Shown: positions 37,098 through 46,069, numbered from the stretch's first letter. The stretch is DNA of 64,000 nt from an uncultured Pseudokineococcus sp. (GCF_947495735.1 NZ_CANMAA010000007.1:62001-126000), one strand, 5' to 3'. Program-made: numbers and translations. The notes: a model not told the origin generated them from the sequence alone.

Positions 37098-40000
37098 CAG
37101 CTCTCCTCCAGGGTGGTGTCGGGGTGCGCGTCCAGGACGGCGGCCTCGACGCCGTTCTGCTGGGCCTGCCCCGGTCGGGACCGCACGTCGTGCCGCACGG
37201 ACAGCACCTGCTCCATCTGGTCGGCGCGGTGCCCGGTGCCGGACGGCGTCGTGCCGGCCGACGCCTGCTCGGCGCGGTCCTTGCCCTGCGGGTCGAGGAG
37301 CTCGGCCGTCACCGCGACGGCTCCGGAGGCCATCGTCACCCCGCCGCGGACGCGGTAGGAGTCGATGAGCTCCAGCGACGCGGCGCCTCGCGGCCGCCGT
37401 CCCGGCTGCACGTCGCACGTCCCGGCCTTGAACTCCTGGATGTGCACGTTGGGGTCCAGGGTCAGGTGCGCGAGGTCGTTGACCACGTCGCCGGTCGTCA
37501 GCCCGCCCTGGCCCCAGTGGTAGGGCAGCCAGACCTGGTGGACGACGTCGTTCTGGATCCGCAGCGGCGCGAGCCGGTCGGTCACCAGCACCCGCGCCTC
37601 GACGACGGCGCGCGCGGTGATGACGTGCGCCCAGCCCAGGTGCTCCAGGCCGCGCCCGGCGGCCAGCTCCGGGGACACCTCCATGAACAGCGCGGGCTGC
37701 AGCTCGGACAGGTACGGCAGGAAGCGGCTCATGCCGCCCGCCGTGTGGTGCTCGGTGAGCCGGGAGGTCATCCACACGAACGGGAAGACGCTGCTCCCGC
37801 GCTCGGGCGGCGAGGGGTGCACCTGGTTGAGGTGGTTGGTGTAGATCGCCCGCGCCGGGTTCGCCTGCTGGGTGTACAGGCTGTTGCGGAACGGGGACTC
37901 CGCCGGCTCGTAGTGCGTCGGCAGGGGGCCGTCCACGACCCCCTTGGGCGCGTAGAGCCAGCCCTTGCCGTCGCTCTGCATGATGAACGGGTCGTCGCCG
38001 GCGATCGCCTCGACGCCGGTCGCGCCCTTCCGGGGGCGGTACGACGGGGCCTTCGTCAGCTCGAAGTCGGGGACGTCGTCACCGGTCCACCGCCCGGCCT
38101 CCTCGTCCCACCACACCAGCGCCTTGCGCTCGCTCCACGGCTTGCCGTCGGGGTCGGCCGAGGCGCGGTTGTAGAGCATGCGCCGGTTCATCGGCCAGGC
38201 CCAGCCCCACTCGGGCGCGTGCAGGGACTGCTCGCGCCCGGGCTTGCGCCGCGCCGCCTGGTTGACGCCGTCGGCGTACACCCCGGAGTAGATCCAGCAG
38301 CCGCTGGAGGTCGACCCGTCGGCCTCGAGCGCGGTGTACCCCGGCAGCAGCTCGCCGCTGGCGACGTCGCGACCGTTGATCTCCTGGAGCACCGCCTCGG
38401 CGCTCGGCTCCTGGTCCTCCCCGTGGACGGGGTACTCCCAGGTCACGTCGAGCAGCAGCCGGTCGCGGGGGTCGGTCGAGCCCGCGAGCTTCTCCCGCAT
38501 GCGCCGGCCCAGGTGGTAGAAGAACCACAGGTCGCTCGTGCAGTCGCCGCGGGGGTCGACGGCCTTCTCGCGCCACTGCAGCAGGCGCTGGGTCTGGGTG
38601 AAGGTGCCCTCCTTCTCCACGTGCGCGGCGGCGGGCATGAAGAAGACCTCGGTGCGGCACTCCTCCGTGACGATCTCGCCCGTCTCGACCTCGGGGGCGT
38701 CCTTCCAGAACGTGGCGCTCTCGATCATCACGAGGTCGCGGACCACGAGCCAGTCCAGGTTCGCCATCCCCAGGCGCTGGGCCCGGCCGTTGGCCGACCC
38801 GACCGCCGGGTTCTGGCCCAGGAGGAAGTACCCGAAGATCTTCCCGCCCTCGATCATGTCCATGACCTGGGAGTAGGTCCCGTGGTCGCCGTTGATCTTG
38901 GGCATGGACTCGAACAGGTAGTCGTTCTCGGCCGTCGCGGCGTCGCCGAAGTAGGCCTTCAGCAGGCTGACCATGTAGGCGTCCGCGTTGCCCCAGTAGC
39001 CCTTCTGGTTGCGGCCCTTGATGTCGTCGACGTACTCCGCGAGGGTGCGGTGCTTCTCCGCGTTCGGCATCTGCAGGTACCCGGGCAGCAGGTTGTAGAG
39101 CGTGGGGATGTCCGTGGAGCCCTGGATGCTGGCGTGGCCGCGCAGCGCCATGATCCCGCCGCCGGGACGGCCCATGTTCCCCAGCAGCAGCTGGAGGATG
39201 GCGCCGGTCCGGATGTACTGGACGCCCGTCCCGCGCTGGGTCCAGCCCACGGAGTAGACGAGGGCTCCCGTCTTGTCGCGGCCGGAGTTGGAGATCCACG
39301 CCTCGGCGACCTCGTCGAAGAGGTCCGTCGGGATGCCGCAGACCTCCTGCACCATCTCGGGGGTGTAGCGGGCGAAGTGGCGCTTCATGACCTGCCACAC
39401 CGTCTGCGGGTGCTGCAGCGTCGGGTCGCGCCGGATGCTCTGGTGGTCGACGGGGGCGCCGCCGGAGCCCATGGACTGCCCGGCCTCGGTCTCGCTGTCC
39501 TCGTCCGTGGAGTCCTTGTCGTCGCCCTGCTCCTGCTGGCCGCCGGCGTACTGCCAGGACGCGGTGTCGTAGGTGCGGGTCTCGGAGTCGAAGCCGGAGA
39601 AGAGCCCGTCGAGGTCCTCGGTGTCCTGGAAGTCCTCGCTGATCAGCCAGGAGGCGTTCGTGTACGCCAGGACGTACTCGCGGAAGTCCCGCTCCTGCGT
39701 CAGGACGCGGTTGATGATCGCGCCGAGCAGCACGATGTCCGTGCCCGTGCGGATGGGGACGTAGGTGTCCGCCAGCGCGCTGGTGCGGGTGAAGCGGGGG
39801 TCGATGTGGATGACCTTCGTGCCCCGCGCCTTGGCCTCCATGACCCACTGGAAGCCCACGGGGTGGCACTCGGCCATGTTGGAGCCCTGGATGACGATGA
39901 CGTCGGCGTTGCTCAGGTCCTGCAGGTCACCGGTCGCTCCGCCGCGACCGAACGAGGCGCCCAGACCGGGCACCGTGGCGGAGTGTCATATGCGCGCCTG

Positions 40001-40555
40001 GTTCTCCACCTGGATCGCGCCCATGGCGGTGAACAGCTTCTTGATGAGGTAGTTCTCCTCGTTGTCCAGCGCCGCACCGCCGAGGCTGGCGATCCCCATC
40101 GTGCGGTTGAGCCGGTTGCCCTGGCTGTCGAGGTCCTGCCACCCGCGCCGGCGCGCGTCGATCACCCGGTCGGTGATCATGTCCATGGCCGTGTCGCGGT
40201 CGAGCTCGGTCCACTCCGTGGCGTACGGGGCCCGGTACTTGATGCTCGTCATCCGGCTGTCGCCGTTGACGAGCTGCTCGCTGGCCGCGCCCTTGGGGCA
40301 CAGCCGGCCGCGCGAGTGCGGGCTGTCGGGGTCGCCCTCGATCTGGGTGACGCGGCCGTCCTTGACGAAGACCCGCTGGCCGCAGCCGACGGCGCAGTAC
40401 GGGCAGACCGACTTCGCGACGGAGTCGGCCTCGACCGTGCGCGGGGTGAGGGCCAGCGACCGCTTGGACTGGGTCGCGGCGCCGCGCCCCAGCGGGTCGT
40501 CGCCGGTGAGCTGGCGGTAGACCGGCCACCCCTCGATGAAGGTCTTGAGCCCCAT
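37097..40555 (-). CDS. fdnG: selenocysteine-containing formate dehydrogenase alpha subunit
   Basis: A 1152-aa molybdopterin oxidoreductase oxidising formate to CO2. The N-terminal [4Fe-4S] motif is CPYCAVGCGQ (C51, C54, C58) with C86 in RLCPKG. UGA at 39988-39986 is in frame and encodes Sec190: the reading runs VENQARI-Sec-HSATVPGLGASFGRGG, exactly where formate dehydrogenases carry Sec or Cys. A SECIS-like hairpin follows. The bis-MGD domains include GSNMAECHPVGF, and an acidic linker lies near 340-370. There is no Tat signal (it starts MGLKTFIEGWPVYRQ), so the catalytic side is probably cytoplasmic. ATG with GGGAG upstream. Read as two genes it would be wrong. Confidence 0.94.
39957..39988 (-). 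other. UGA-Sec codon and SECIS-like stem-loop
   Basis: After UGA (39988-39986) come 12 nt, then GTGCCC-GGTCT-GGGCGC (39973-39957). This is a 6-bp stem (one G-T wobble) with loop GGUCU. GGU-CUG falls at nucleotides 22-27 counted from the U of UGA, the same place as in E. coli fdhF, whose SelB-binding loop is also GGUCU. Confidence 0.85.
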
Positions 40556-40608
40556 TGCGGTCTCCCTGTCGTGTGACGTGCCGAGCCCCCGGTGGGTGCA
40601 GGCGGTGC

Positions 40609-40614
40609 AGCGTA
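40609..40614 (-). promoter_or_regulatory. possible -10 element of the fdn operon
   Basis: TACGCT on the minus strand, about 54 nt before the ATG at 40555. The remaining sequence up to the helicase terminator shows no further recognisable site. Confidence 0.25.
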
Positions 40615-40702
40615 CGTCGTGCTCCGCCGTCAGCGCGTCGTGCGTGCGGCGCGGCGGTCTCCGGGACGGCGACCGGCCCCGGGCGGGGGCGCCCCGGACG
40701 CA

Positions 40703-40737
40703 CGAGGGCCCCGCCGACGTCGTCGGCGGGGCCCTCG
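40703..40737 (-). terminator. terminator of the DEAD-box helicase gene
   Basis: Perfect 17-bp stem CGAGGGCCCCGCCGACG / CGTCGGCGGGGCCCTCG around a single T, starting 16 nt after the helicase stop. Confidence 0.75.
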
Positions 40738-40753
40738 TCGTGCGGGGCGGCGA

Positions 40754-42637
40754 TCAGCTGGCGGGCTCGTCGCGGTCGCGGCGGACCATGGCCTTGCGGC
40801 CCTTGATGGTGCTGCCGCGCAGGGCGGCCACGACGTCGTCGGCGGCGCTCTCGGGCACCTCGACGAGCGAGAAGCGCTCGGTGATCTCGATGGCGCCGAT
40901 GTCGCGGCCGCTCACCGGCGACTCGTTGGCGATGGCGCCCACGAGGTCGCCCGGGCGGACGCCGGCCCTGCGGCCGACGCCGACGAAGAGCTTCGCGTTC
41001 CCGGCGGCCGGGCCGGTGCGCGCGCCCGGACGTCCGCCGCGGGAGGCCGGGCCCCGGCTGTCACGGCTGTCGCGGCCGCGAGGACCGCTGTCGCGGCCGA
41101 CGCCCGCGCGGGGGCGCGTGTCGGCGGCCGGGATCTCCTGGTCGTCCACCGCGCCCTGGGCCCGGTGGGCGAGGCGCAGCGCCGCGAGGGCGACCTCCTC
41201 GGCGCCGTGCTCGGCGAGCAGCGCGTCCAGGACGCCGCGGACCTCGTCGAGCTCGGCGCGGTCCCCGTCGAGCGCGCCGGCGACGGCGGCCCGGGTCTCC
41301 TGCAGGCGGTGGGCCCGCAGGTCGGCGACGGTGGGCAGCGGCGCGACGGCGATGGGCGCGCCGGCGACCCGCTCGATGACCGAGAGCTGGCGGCGCTCGC
41401 GCGGCTCGGCGAGCGTGAGGGCGACGCCCTCGCGCCCGGCGCGACCGACGCGGCCGATGCGGTGCACGTAGGACTCCGGAGCCGCCGGGACGTCGAAGTT
41501 CACGACGTGGGAGAGCTGCTCGACGTCGAGCCCGCGGGCGGCGACGTCGGTCGCGATCAGCAGCTGAGCAGCCCCGGCGCGCAGGCGGGAGACCACCTTG
41601 TCGCGCTGCTCCTGGCCCATGCCGCCGTGCAGCGCCTCGGCGCGGTAGCCGCGGGCGCCCAGGCGCTCGGTGATCGTGTCGACCTCCTCGCGCGTGCGGC
41701 AGAAGACGATCGCCGCGGTCGGCTGCTCGAGGTCGAGGATCCGGCCCAGGGCGGCGACCTTGTGCTGGCGGCCGACGACGTAGGCCGTCTGGCGCACCTG
41801 CGGCGCCTCGCCCTCGGCGGTGCGCTTCTTCGCGATGCTGATGCGCACCGGCTGGTTCAGGTGCTTGCGGGCGATCCGGTCGATGCGCGGCGGCATCGTG
41901 GCGGAGAAGAGGACCGTCTGCCGCTCCTGCGGGGCCGCGGACAGGATCTCCTCGATGTCCTCGGCGAAGCCCATGTCGAGCATCTCGTCGGCCTCGTCGA
42001 GCACGACGGTCTGCACGGCGGCCAGGGGCAGCGTGCCGCGGCCGATGTGGTCGATGGCGCGGCCCGGCGTGGCCACGACGATGTCGACGCCGCGCTCGAG
42101 CTCGCGCAGCTGGCGACCGATCGGGGTGCCGCCGTAGACGGCGAGGACGCGGGCGCCCAGCTGCTTGCCGTAGGTGGTGATCGCCTCGGAGACCTGCAGC
42201 GCGAGCTCGCGGGTCGGGACCAGCACCAGGCCCACGGGACGACGACCGCCGCCGGCCGGGATCTTCTCGAGCAGCGGCAGCGCGAAGGCCGCCGTCTTGC
42301 CGGTGCCGGTGGCGGCCTGGCCGAGGAGGTCGTGGCCGGCCAGGAGCGGGCGGATGGACTCCGCCTGGATCGGGGTGGGCTCCTCGTAGCCGAGGGCGCT
42401 CAGCGCGCGCAGCACCTCGGGGCGCAGCCCGAGGTCGGCGAAGGTGGGACCGCTCTCCTCGTCCGCGGCGGGCGCGGGGGCGTCGTCGCGGCGGCCCTGC
42501 GCCGGCACGCCCGGGGCGGCGTCGTCGGTCGCGGCGTCCGGCGAGGTGGTCTCGTCGGCGGGGGTCTCGACGTCCTGGACGCCCTCGGCGGGGGTCTCGA
42601 CGTCGGCGGGGTCGCGGTCCAGAGCGGGTGCGGTCAA
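40754..42637 (-). CDS. deaD: DEAD-box ATP-dependent RNA helicase (DeaD/CsdA type)
   Basis: A 627-aa RNA helicase that unwinds structured RNA in ribosome assembly, mRNA decay or cold response. The first 60 residues are acidic and Pro/Ala-rich. Core motifs are F-x(n)-PTPIQ, ATGTGKT, PTRELALQV, VLDEADEML, SAT, FCRTREEVD, and HRIGRVGRAG. The C-terminus has an Arg/Gly-rich linker (RDSGPRGRDSRDSRG) and a DbpA-type RNA-binding domain (AKLFVGVGRRAGVRPGDLVG). The start is probably TTG at 42637: GAGGAG is 9 nt upstream, and no usable ATG or GTG lies before the conserved core. A long leader is likely. Confidence 0.92.
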   Translation of the reverse strand: MTAPALDRDPADVETPAEGVQDVETPADETTSPDAATDDAAPGVPAQGRRDDAPAPAADEESGPTFADLGLRPEVLRALSALGYEEPTPIQAESIRPLLAGHDLLGQAATGTGKTAAFALPLLEKIPAGGGRRPVGLVLVPTRELALQVSEAITTYGKQLGARVLAVYGGTPIGRQLRELERGVDIVVATPGRAIDHIGRGTLPLAAVQTVVLDEADEMLDMGFAEDIEEILSAAPQERQTVLFSATMPPRIDRIARKHLNQPVRISIAKKRTAEGEAPQVRQTAYVVGRQHKVAALGRILDLEQPTAAIVFCRTREEVDTITERLGARGYRAEALHGGMGQEQRDKVVSRLRAGAAQLLIATDVAARGLDVEQLSHVVNFDVPAAPESYVHRIGRVGRAGREGVALTLAEPRERRQLSVIERVAGAPIAVAPLPTVADLRAHRLQETRAAVAGALDGDRAELDEVRGVLDALLAEHGAEEVALAALRLAHRAQGAVDDQEIPAADTRPRAGVGRDSGPRGRDSRDSRGPASRGGRPGARTGPAAGNAKLFVGVGRRAGVRPGDLVGAIANESPVSGRDIGAIEITERFSLVEVPESAADDVVAALRGSTIKGRKAMVRRDRDEPAS

Positions 42638-43096
42638 GGCAGGAGTCTCCTCGGATGGGTCGGCCGTCGTCGGCCTGTCGGCAGGTCGCAGCCGGACTGG
42701 TGGCTGCTGCGGAGGGGACCTGTCGGCCGTGGACCCTGTGGAGATCGCTGCCCTGATGTCGCGTTCACGTGCCCGCTGCGCGGGCTCACCTGGCTGCTCG
42801 ACCTGCGTCGGCCCCGTCCGAGCGCCCAGGGCGCTCGCTCCTCCGTCAGGCACAAGTGTGACGCACGCGCGGGCATTCCCCGACCACGCCCGCGCCCGAC
42901 CGGCGCCGGTCGCCCGAACGCCGGACCAGAGCCGCACTCTGTCGGCACCACGCCGCGGACAGCTCCCCGGAGCCGCACCCTGTCGGCACATCGCCGTGGA
43001 GTGGCCCCGTCCTCGGCGATGTGCCGACAGAGTGCGGAGGGGTGGGAGGTGTGGGGGGGGGCGGGGGACGACGGGGCCCCGGCCGAGCGGCGCCGC
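42638..43096. other. 459-bp intergenic region, deaD leader and repeat-derived hairpin
   Basis: No gene seen. 42638 to about 42860 would be the 5' leader/promoter of deaD. From 42931 to 43037 lie three copies of a dispersed repeat core. From 43045 to 43072 comes a G-rich tract with nine consecutive G's. The acyl-CoA ligase stop is at 43097. Confidence 0.5.
42931..43037. repeat. dispersed 41-bp-period repeat, two direct copies plus one inverted
   Basis: GCCGCACTCTGTCGGCAC starts at 42931 and GCCGCACCCTGTCGGCAC starts 41 bp later at 42972. An inverted copy, CGGCGATGTGCCGACAGAGT, starts at 43014. The last two pair over about 24 bp with a 17-nt loop (42972-43037). The core matches the array at 14.2 kb in 19 of 25 positions by eye. 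It could act as a terminator for the acyl-CoA ligase gene. Confidence 0.75.
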
Positions 43097-44689
43097 TCAG
43101 GTGACGGGGTCGGCCCCGCGCGTGGGGCCCGGGCCGGCCGGGGCCCCGAAGCGAGCCACGAGCTCGCGCTTGAGGACCTTCCCGCTCGGCCCGAGGGGCA
43201 GCTCGTCGACGACCTCGATGCGCCGCGGGTACTTGTACGCCGCGATCTGGTCGGCGGCGTGCCGGCGCAGGTCCTCGGCCGTCGTCGTCGACCCCTCGAC
43301 GAGCACCACCGCGGCGGCGACCTCCTCGCCGTGCCGCTCGTCGGCGACGCCGAAGACGGCCACGCGGGCGACGTCGGGGTGGGCGGCCAGCACCTCCTCG
43401 ACCTCGCGCGGGTACACGTTGTAGCCGTTGCGCAGGATCATGTCCTTGGTGCGGTCGACGATCGTGACGTAGTCGTCCTCGTCCTTCGTCCCGAGGTCAC
43501 CGGTGCGGAACCAGCCGTCGACGACGGCGGCCGCGGTGTCCTCCGGGCGCCCGAGGTAGCCCTTCATGAGGTTGTGCCCGCGCACGACGACCTCGCCCAG
43601 CTCCCCCCGGGGCAGCAGCTCGACGCGCTCGAGGACGTCGTGGCGGGCCACCTCCACCTCGACGCCCCAGATCGGGATCCCGACCGTGCCCGGCCGCGGC
43701 GCGCGTCCCACCGGGTTGAACGTCGCGACGGGCGAGGTCTCGGTGAGGCCGTAGCCCTCGTGGATCGGCGCGCCGAAGACGTGCTCGAAGCGCTCGATGA
43801 CGGCGAGCGGGATCGCCGCGCCGCCCGAGACGCCGTACTGCAGCGGCGGCCGTCGCTCGTCCTGCGCCGCCGCCTCCAGGAAGGCCATGTACATGGTCGG
43901 CACCCCCATGACGACCGTGCAGCCGTGCTCGACCATCAGCGACAGCGCCGTCGCGCCGTCGAACTTCGGCACGAGCACGAGGGTGGCCCCGGCGCGGAAG
44001 GCGGTGTTCATCGCGCAGGTCTGCCCGAAGGTGTGGAAGAGCGGCAGGCACCCGAGGACGACGTCGTCGGGTCCGAGGCGGAAGGTGTCCAGCAGCGAGG
44101 TCTCCACCTGCGACACGAGCGAGAGGTGGCAGCCCTCGGCGCCCTTGGGGCGCCCCGTCGTCCCGCTCGTGTAGAGGATCGTCGCGGTGTCGTCGGGCTG
44201 CCGGGGCTCGACCGCGGCGATCGGGGTCGCGGCGGCGGCGAGCTCCTCCAGCCGCGCCAGCCCGTGCTCCTCGGCGAGCTCGGCGGGCGCCAGCACGGTC
44301 ACCACGTCCACCCCCGCGGCGCGGGCGCCGCGCAGCCCCTGGGCCAGCAGCGGCGCCGCGCAGACCAGCAGGGACGCCTCGCTGTCGCGCAGGACGTACT
44401 CGACCTCCGGCCCCTGCAGCAGGGCGTGCACGGGCACGACGACACCGCCCAGCGCCAGCACCGCGTAGTACGCCCGCGGGAAGTCGGCGACGTTGGGCAG
44501 CAGGAGCGCCACCCGCGTGCCGGGACCGACGCCCCGCTCGCGCAGGGCGCCGGCGACGGCGCGCGTCTGGTCCCAGAGCTCGCGGTAGGTGATCCGCGCG
44601 TCCCCCACCACCACGGCGGTGCGGTCGGCGTGCCGGACGGCCGACTCGGCGAGGATCGTGGCGACGGACAGCGTGGCGAAGCCCTGCAT
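43097..44689 (-). CDS. acyl-CoA synthetase / AMP-dependent ligase
   Basis: A 530-aa ANL-superfamily enzyme that activates a carboxylate to an acyl-AMP and then acyl-CoA. Motifs: the P-loop ILYTSGTTGRPKGAEG, the A4 region GVPTMYMAFL, A5 YGLTETSPVATFNP, A7 GWFRTGDLG, A8 VDRTKDMILRNGYNVYPREV and the catalytic lysine in GPSGKVLKREL. No signal peptide. It resembles the long-chain fatty-acid CoA ligase (FadD13-like) group; the chain length is unknown. ATG with AGGAG upstream. Monocistronic by appearance. Confidence 0.92.
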   Translation of the reverse strand: MQGFATLSVATILAESAVRHADRTAVVVGDARITYRELWDQTRAVAGALRERGVGPGTRVALLLPNVADFPRAYYAVLALGGVVVPVHALLQGPEVEYVLRDSEASLLVCAAPLLAQGLRGARAAGVDVVTVLAPAELAEEHGLARLEELAAAATPIAAVEPRQPDDTATILYTSGTTGRPKGAEGCHLSLVSQVETSLLDTFRLGPDDVVLGCLPLFHTFGQTCAMNTAFRAGATLVLVPKFDGATALSLMVEHGCTVVMGVPTMYMAFLEAAAQDERRPPLQYGVSGGAAIPLAVIERFEHVFGAPIHEGYGLTETSPVATFNPVGRAPRPGTVGIPIWGVEVEVARHDVLERVELLPRGELGEVVVRGHNLMKGYLGRPEDTAAAVVDGWFRTGDLGTKDEDDYVTIVDRTKDMILRNGYNVYPREVEEVLAAHPDVARVAVFGVADERHGEEVAAAVVLVEGSTTTAEDLRRHAADQIAAYKYPRRIEVVDELPLGPSGKVLKRELVARFGAPAGPGPTRGADPVT

Positions 44690-44817
44690 GGCGCGCTCCT
44701 GAGCCCGGGGCCGCACCGTCGCGGCCCGCGTGGCGGCAGGGTAGGCGCCGACCGCGGGGGCGGCCAGGCTCCCCGGCCCCACCGTCGCGGGCGGCTCCTC
44801 CGGCGGCGTCGGCTCGA

Positions 44818-44860
44818 GCGGGCGCCGGCTCAGGCGGGCGCCGGCTCAGGCGGGCGCTGG
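44818..44860. repeat. 16-bp tandem repeat, 2.7 copies
   Basis: GCGGGCGCCGGCTCAG occurs at 44818-44833 and 44834-44849, with a partial third copy. The second copy contains the stop of the small membrane-protein gene. Confidence 0.6.
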
Positions 44861-45109
44861 CGCGGGCGGCTGCCGGCTCCGGGAGGCCGCGACGATCCCG
44901 GCCCGGGCCAGCCTGCGGACCAGCACGACGAGCACGACGGCGCCCAGGGCCGTCCACGACGTCCCGGAGGTCAGGCGCAGGAGCCCGGCGACGAGCAGCA
45001 GGTCCAGCAGCACCGCCGACGGCCGGCGGGTGGCGGCGAGCACGAGGGCGGACAGCACCAGCGCGGCGACCGCCGCCGCTGTGGCCGCCGCCGCGACCAG
45101 CTCGCTCAC
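44846..45109 (-). CDS. small two-TM membrane protein
   Basis: An 87-aa protein with an N-terminal helix VSELVAAAATAAAVAALVLS, a second hydrophobic stretch LLDLLLVAGLLRL and a third, WTALGAVVLVVLV. It ends in a basic/Pro tail. GTG overlaps the stop of the DUF1622 gene (GTGA). Proteins of this size often accompany DUF1622. Its stop codon lies in a 16-bp repeat. Function unknown; the overlap is the best evidence that it is real. Confidence 0.65.
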   Translation of the reverse strand: MSELVAAAATAAAVAALVLSALVLAATRRPSAVLLDLLLVAGLLRLTSGTSWTALGAVVLVVLVRRLARAGIVAASRSRQPPAPAPA

Positions 45110-45573
45110 GCCGGGCTCGAGCCCCGGGGGCCGGGCGACGCGGCGCCGCCCGCGCTCCCGCTGCCCCCGGTCTCCTCCCTCTCCGCCTTCTCGTCGAGGA
45201 TCCGTCGCTCCTCGGCGATCTCCCGGGCGAGGAAGAAGTTGAGGGCCGTGCGGATGGCGGCGACGGCCGCGAGCTTGCCGAGCTCCTCGTAGCTCGGGGC
45301 GACCGCGGTGCGCAGGACGTCCGAGGCCAGCTGGAACTCCAGGCCGAGCGCCAGGAAGCGCCCGAGCGACAGGCGCACGGGCACGAAGGCGTCGGGGTCG
45401 CGCTGCGGGAGTGCGCGCGCGAACCCCACGACGGCGACGAGGGCGCCCACGAAGATGATGACCGCGCCCGCCGCCTCGACGACCTGGACGAAGGCGTCGA
45501 CGACGGTGTGCAGGAGGTCCTCGGTGGTGGTGCCGGCGGTGCTCTCCCCCGCCGTGGCCCAGGTGCCTGTCAC
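45106..45573 (-). CDS. DUF1622 membrane protein
   Basis: A 155-aa protein of the DUF1622 family, with three hydrophobic segments. Family features are VVEAAGAVIIFVGALVAVVG, then VRLSLGRFLALGLEFQLASD and AVAAIRTALNFFLAREIAEE. The C-terminal 30 residues are Gly/Ser-rich. The function is not established; family members look like small ion-channel-like membrane proteins. GTG lies 6 nt after a TACCGT -10 (minus strand). Co-transcribed with the downstream 87-aa protein. Confidence 0.85.
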   Translation of the reverse strand: MTGTWATAGESTAGTTTEDLLHTVVDAFVQVVEAAGAVIIFVGALVAVVGFARALPQRDPDAFVPVRLSLGRFLALGLEFQLASDVLRTAVAPSYEELGKLAAVAAIRTALNFFLAREIAEERRILDEKAEREETGGSGSAGGAASPGPRGSSPA

Positions 45574-45579
45574 GGGCCG

Positions 45580-45585
45580 ACGGTA
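45580..45585 (-). promoter_or_regulatory. -10 element, leaderless promoter of the DUF1622 gene
   Basis: TACCGT on the minus strand followed by 6 nt and GTG 45573. Confidence 0.45.
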
Positions 45586-45665
45586 GGCGGGAGCGCGCTG
45601 GCGCGCCGGTCGGGGACGCCGGGCCCCGAGCGGCCCGCCGTCCCGGCTCGTGGTGGGCTGCTCCC

Positions 45666-45896
45666 GTGGCGCGAGCGGACGGCGGCGGAAGACGGAGGGC
45701 CCCGGGGCCGCGGGGCCCGGTCGGCCGCCTCGCCCTCGCCGCGGGCGCGCTGGCCGCCGGGCTGCTGGCCCTGCTCGTCGTCGCCGCGTCCTCGGGCCGG
45801 GTGTCGGTGGCGGGGGTCGCCCTCGTCGGCGTCGGCCTCGTCACGGGGGCCACCGCGCTGCGGGACCGGCGCCGCGAGGACCGCGCGGGCCGCTGA
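45666..45896 (+). CDS. small membrane protein, hypothetical
   Basis: A 76-aa protein with a basic, Arg/Gly/Pro N-terminus and two hydrophobic helices (LALAAGALAAGLLALLVVAA and VAGVALVGVGLVTGATAL), ending in RRREDRAGR. No family recognised. GTG start without an evident ribosome site or a clear -10 at the usual distance, so both the start and the reality of the gene are moderately uncertain. Confidence 0.5.
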   Translation: MARADGGGRRRAPGPRGPVGRLALAAGALAAGLLALLVVAASSGRVSVAGVALVGVGLVTGATALRDRRREDRAGR

Positions 45897-45904
45897 CGCC
45901 GAGC

Positions 45905-46027
45905 GACCTGCGGATGTCCCGGTGGCACCGCGTCACCGCAGGTCAGCGGCCCGTGCCTGGCACGACGCGCGACCTCTGCAGGTCGCCGCGCCCCTCAGGC
46001 CCTCACGCACCAGGGCCCTCACGCACC
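45905..46027. repeat. palindromes and a 16-bp-period direct repeat upstream of the dienelactone hydrolase gene
   Basis: GACCTGCGG (45905-45913) pairs with CCGCAGGTC (45936-45944). A related GACCTCTGCAGGTC lies at 45971-45984. GGCCCTCACGCACC occurs at 45998-46011 and again at 46014-46027. The -10 of the downstream gene is at 46070, so these could be regulator sites. Confidence 0.55.
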
Positions 46028-46069
46028 GGGAGCCGCGCCCCGCGCCCGGCGACGACGTCGCGGGCGACC

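Noticed and set aside
37097-39973. A separate downstream formate dehydrogenase gene beginning at 39973
   Set aside because: It is in frame with the upstream 189 codons, and the UGA between them is at the conserved Sec position with a SECIS-like hairpin, so both parts are one gene.
42634-42978. Minus-strand 114-codon frame upstream of deaD
   Set aside because: It overlaps the probable deaD leader, is Arg/Pro-rich and resembles no protein.
43045-43072. G-rich run as a regulatory G-quadruplex
   Set aside because: The tract could form one, but in 75% GC DNA a single run beside a gene end is weak evidence without expression data.
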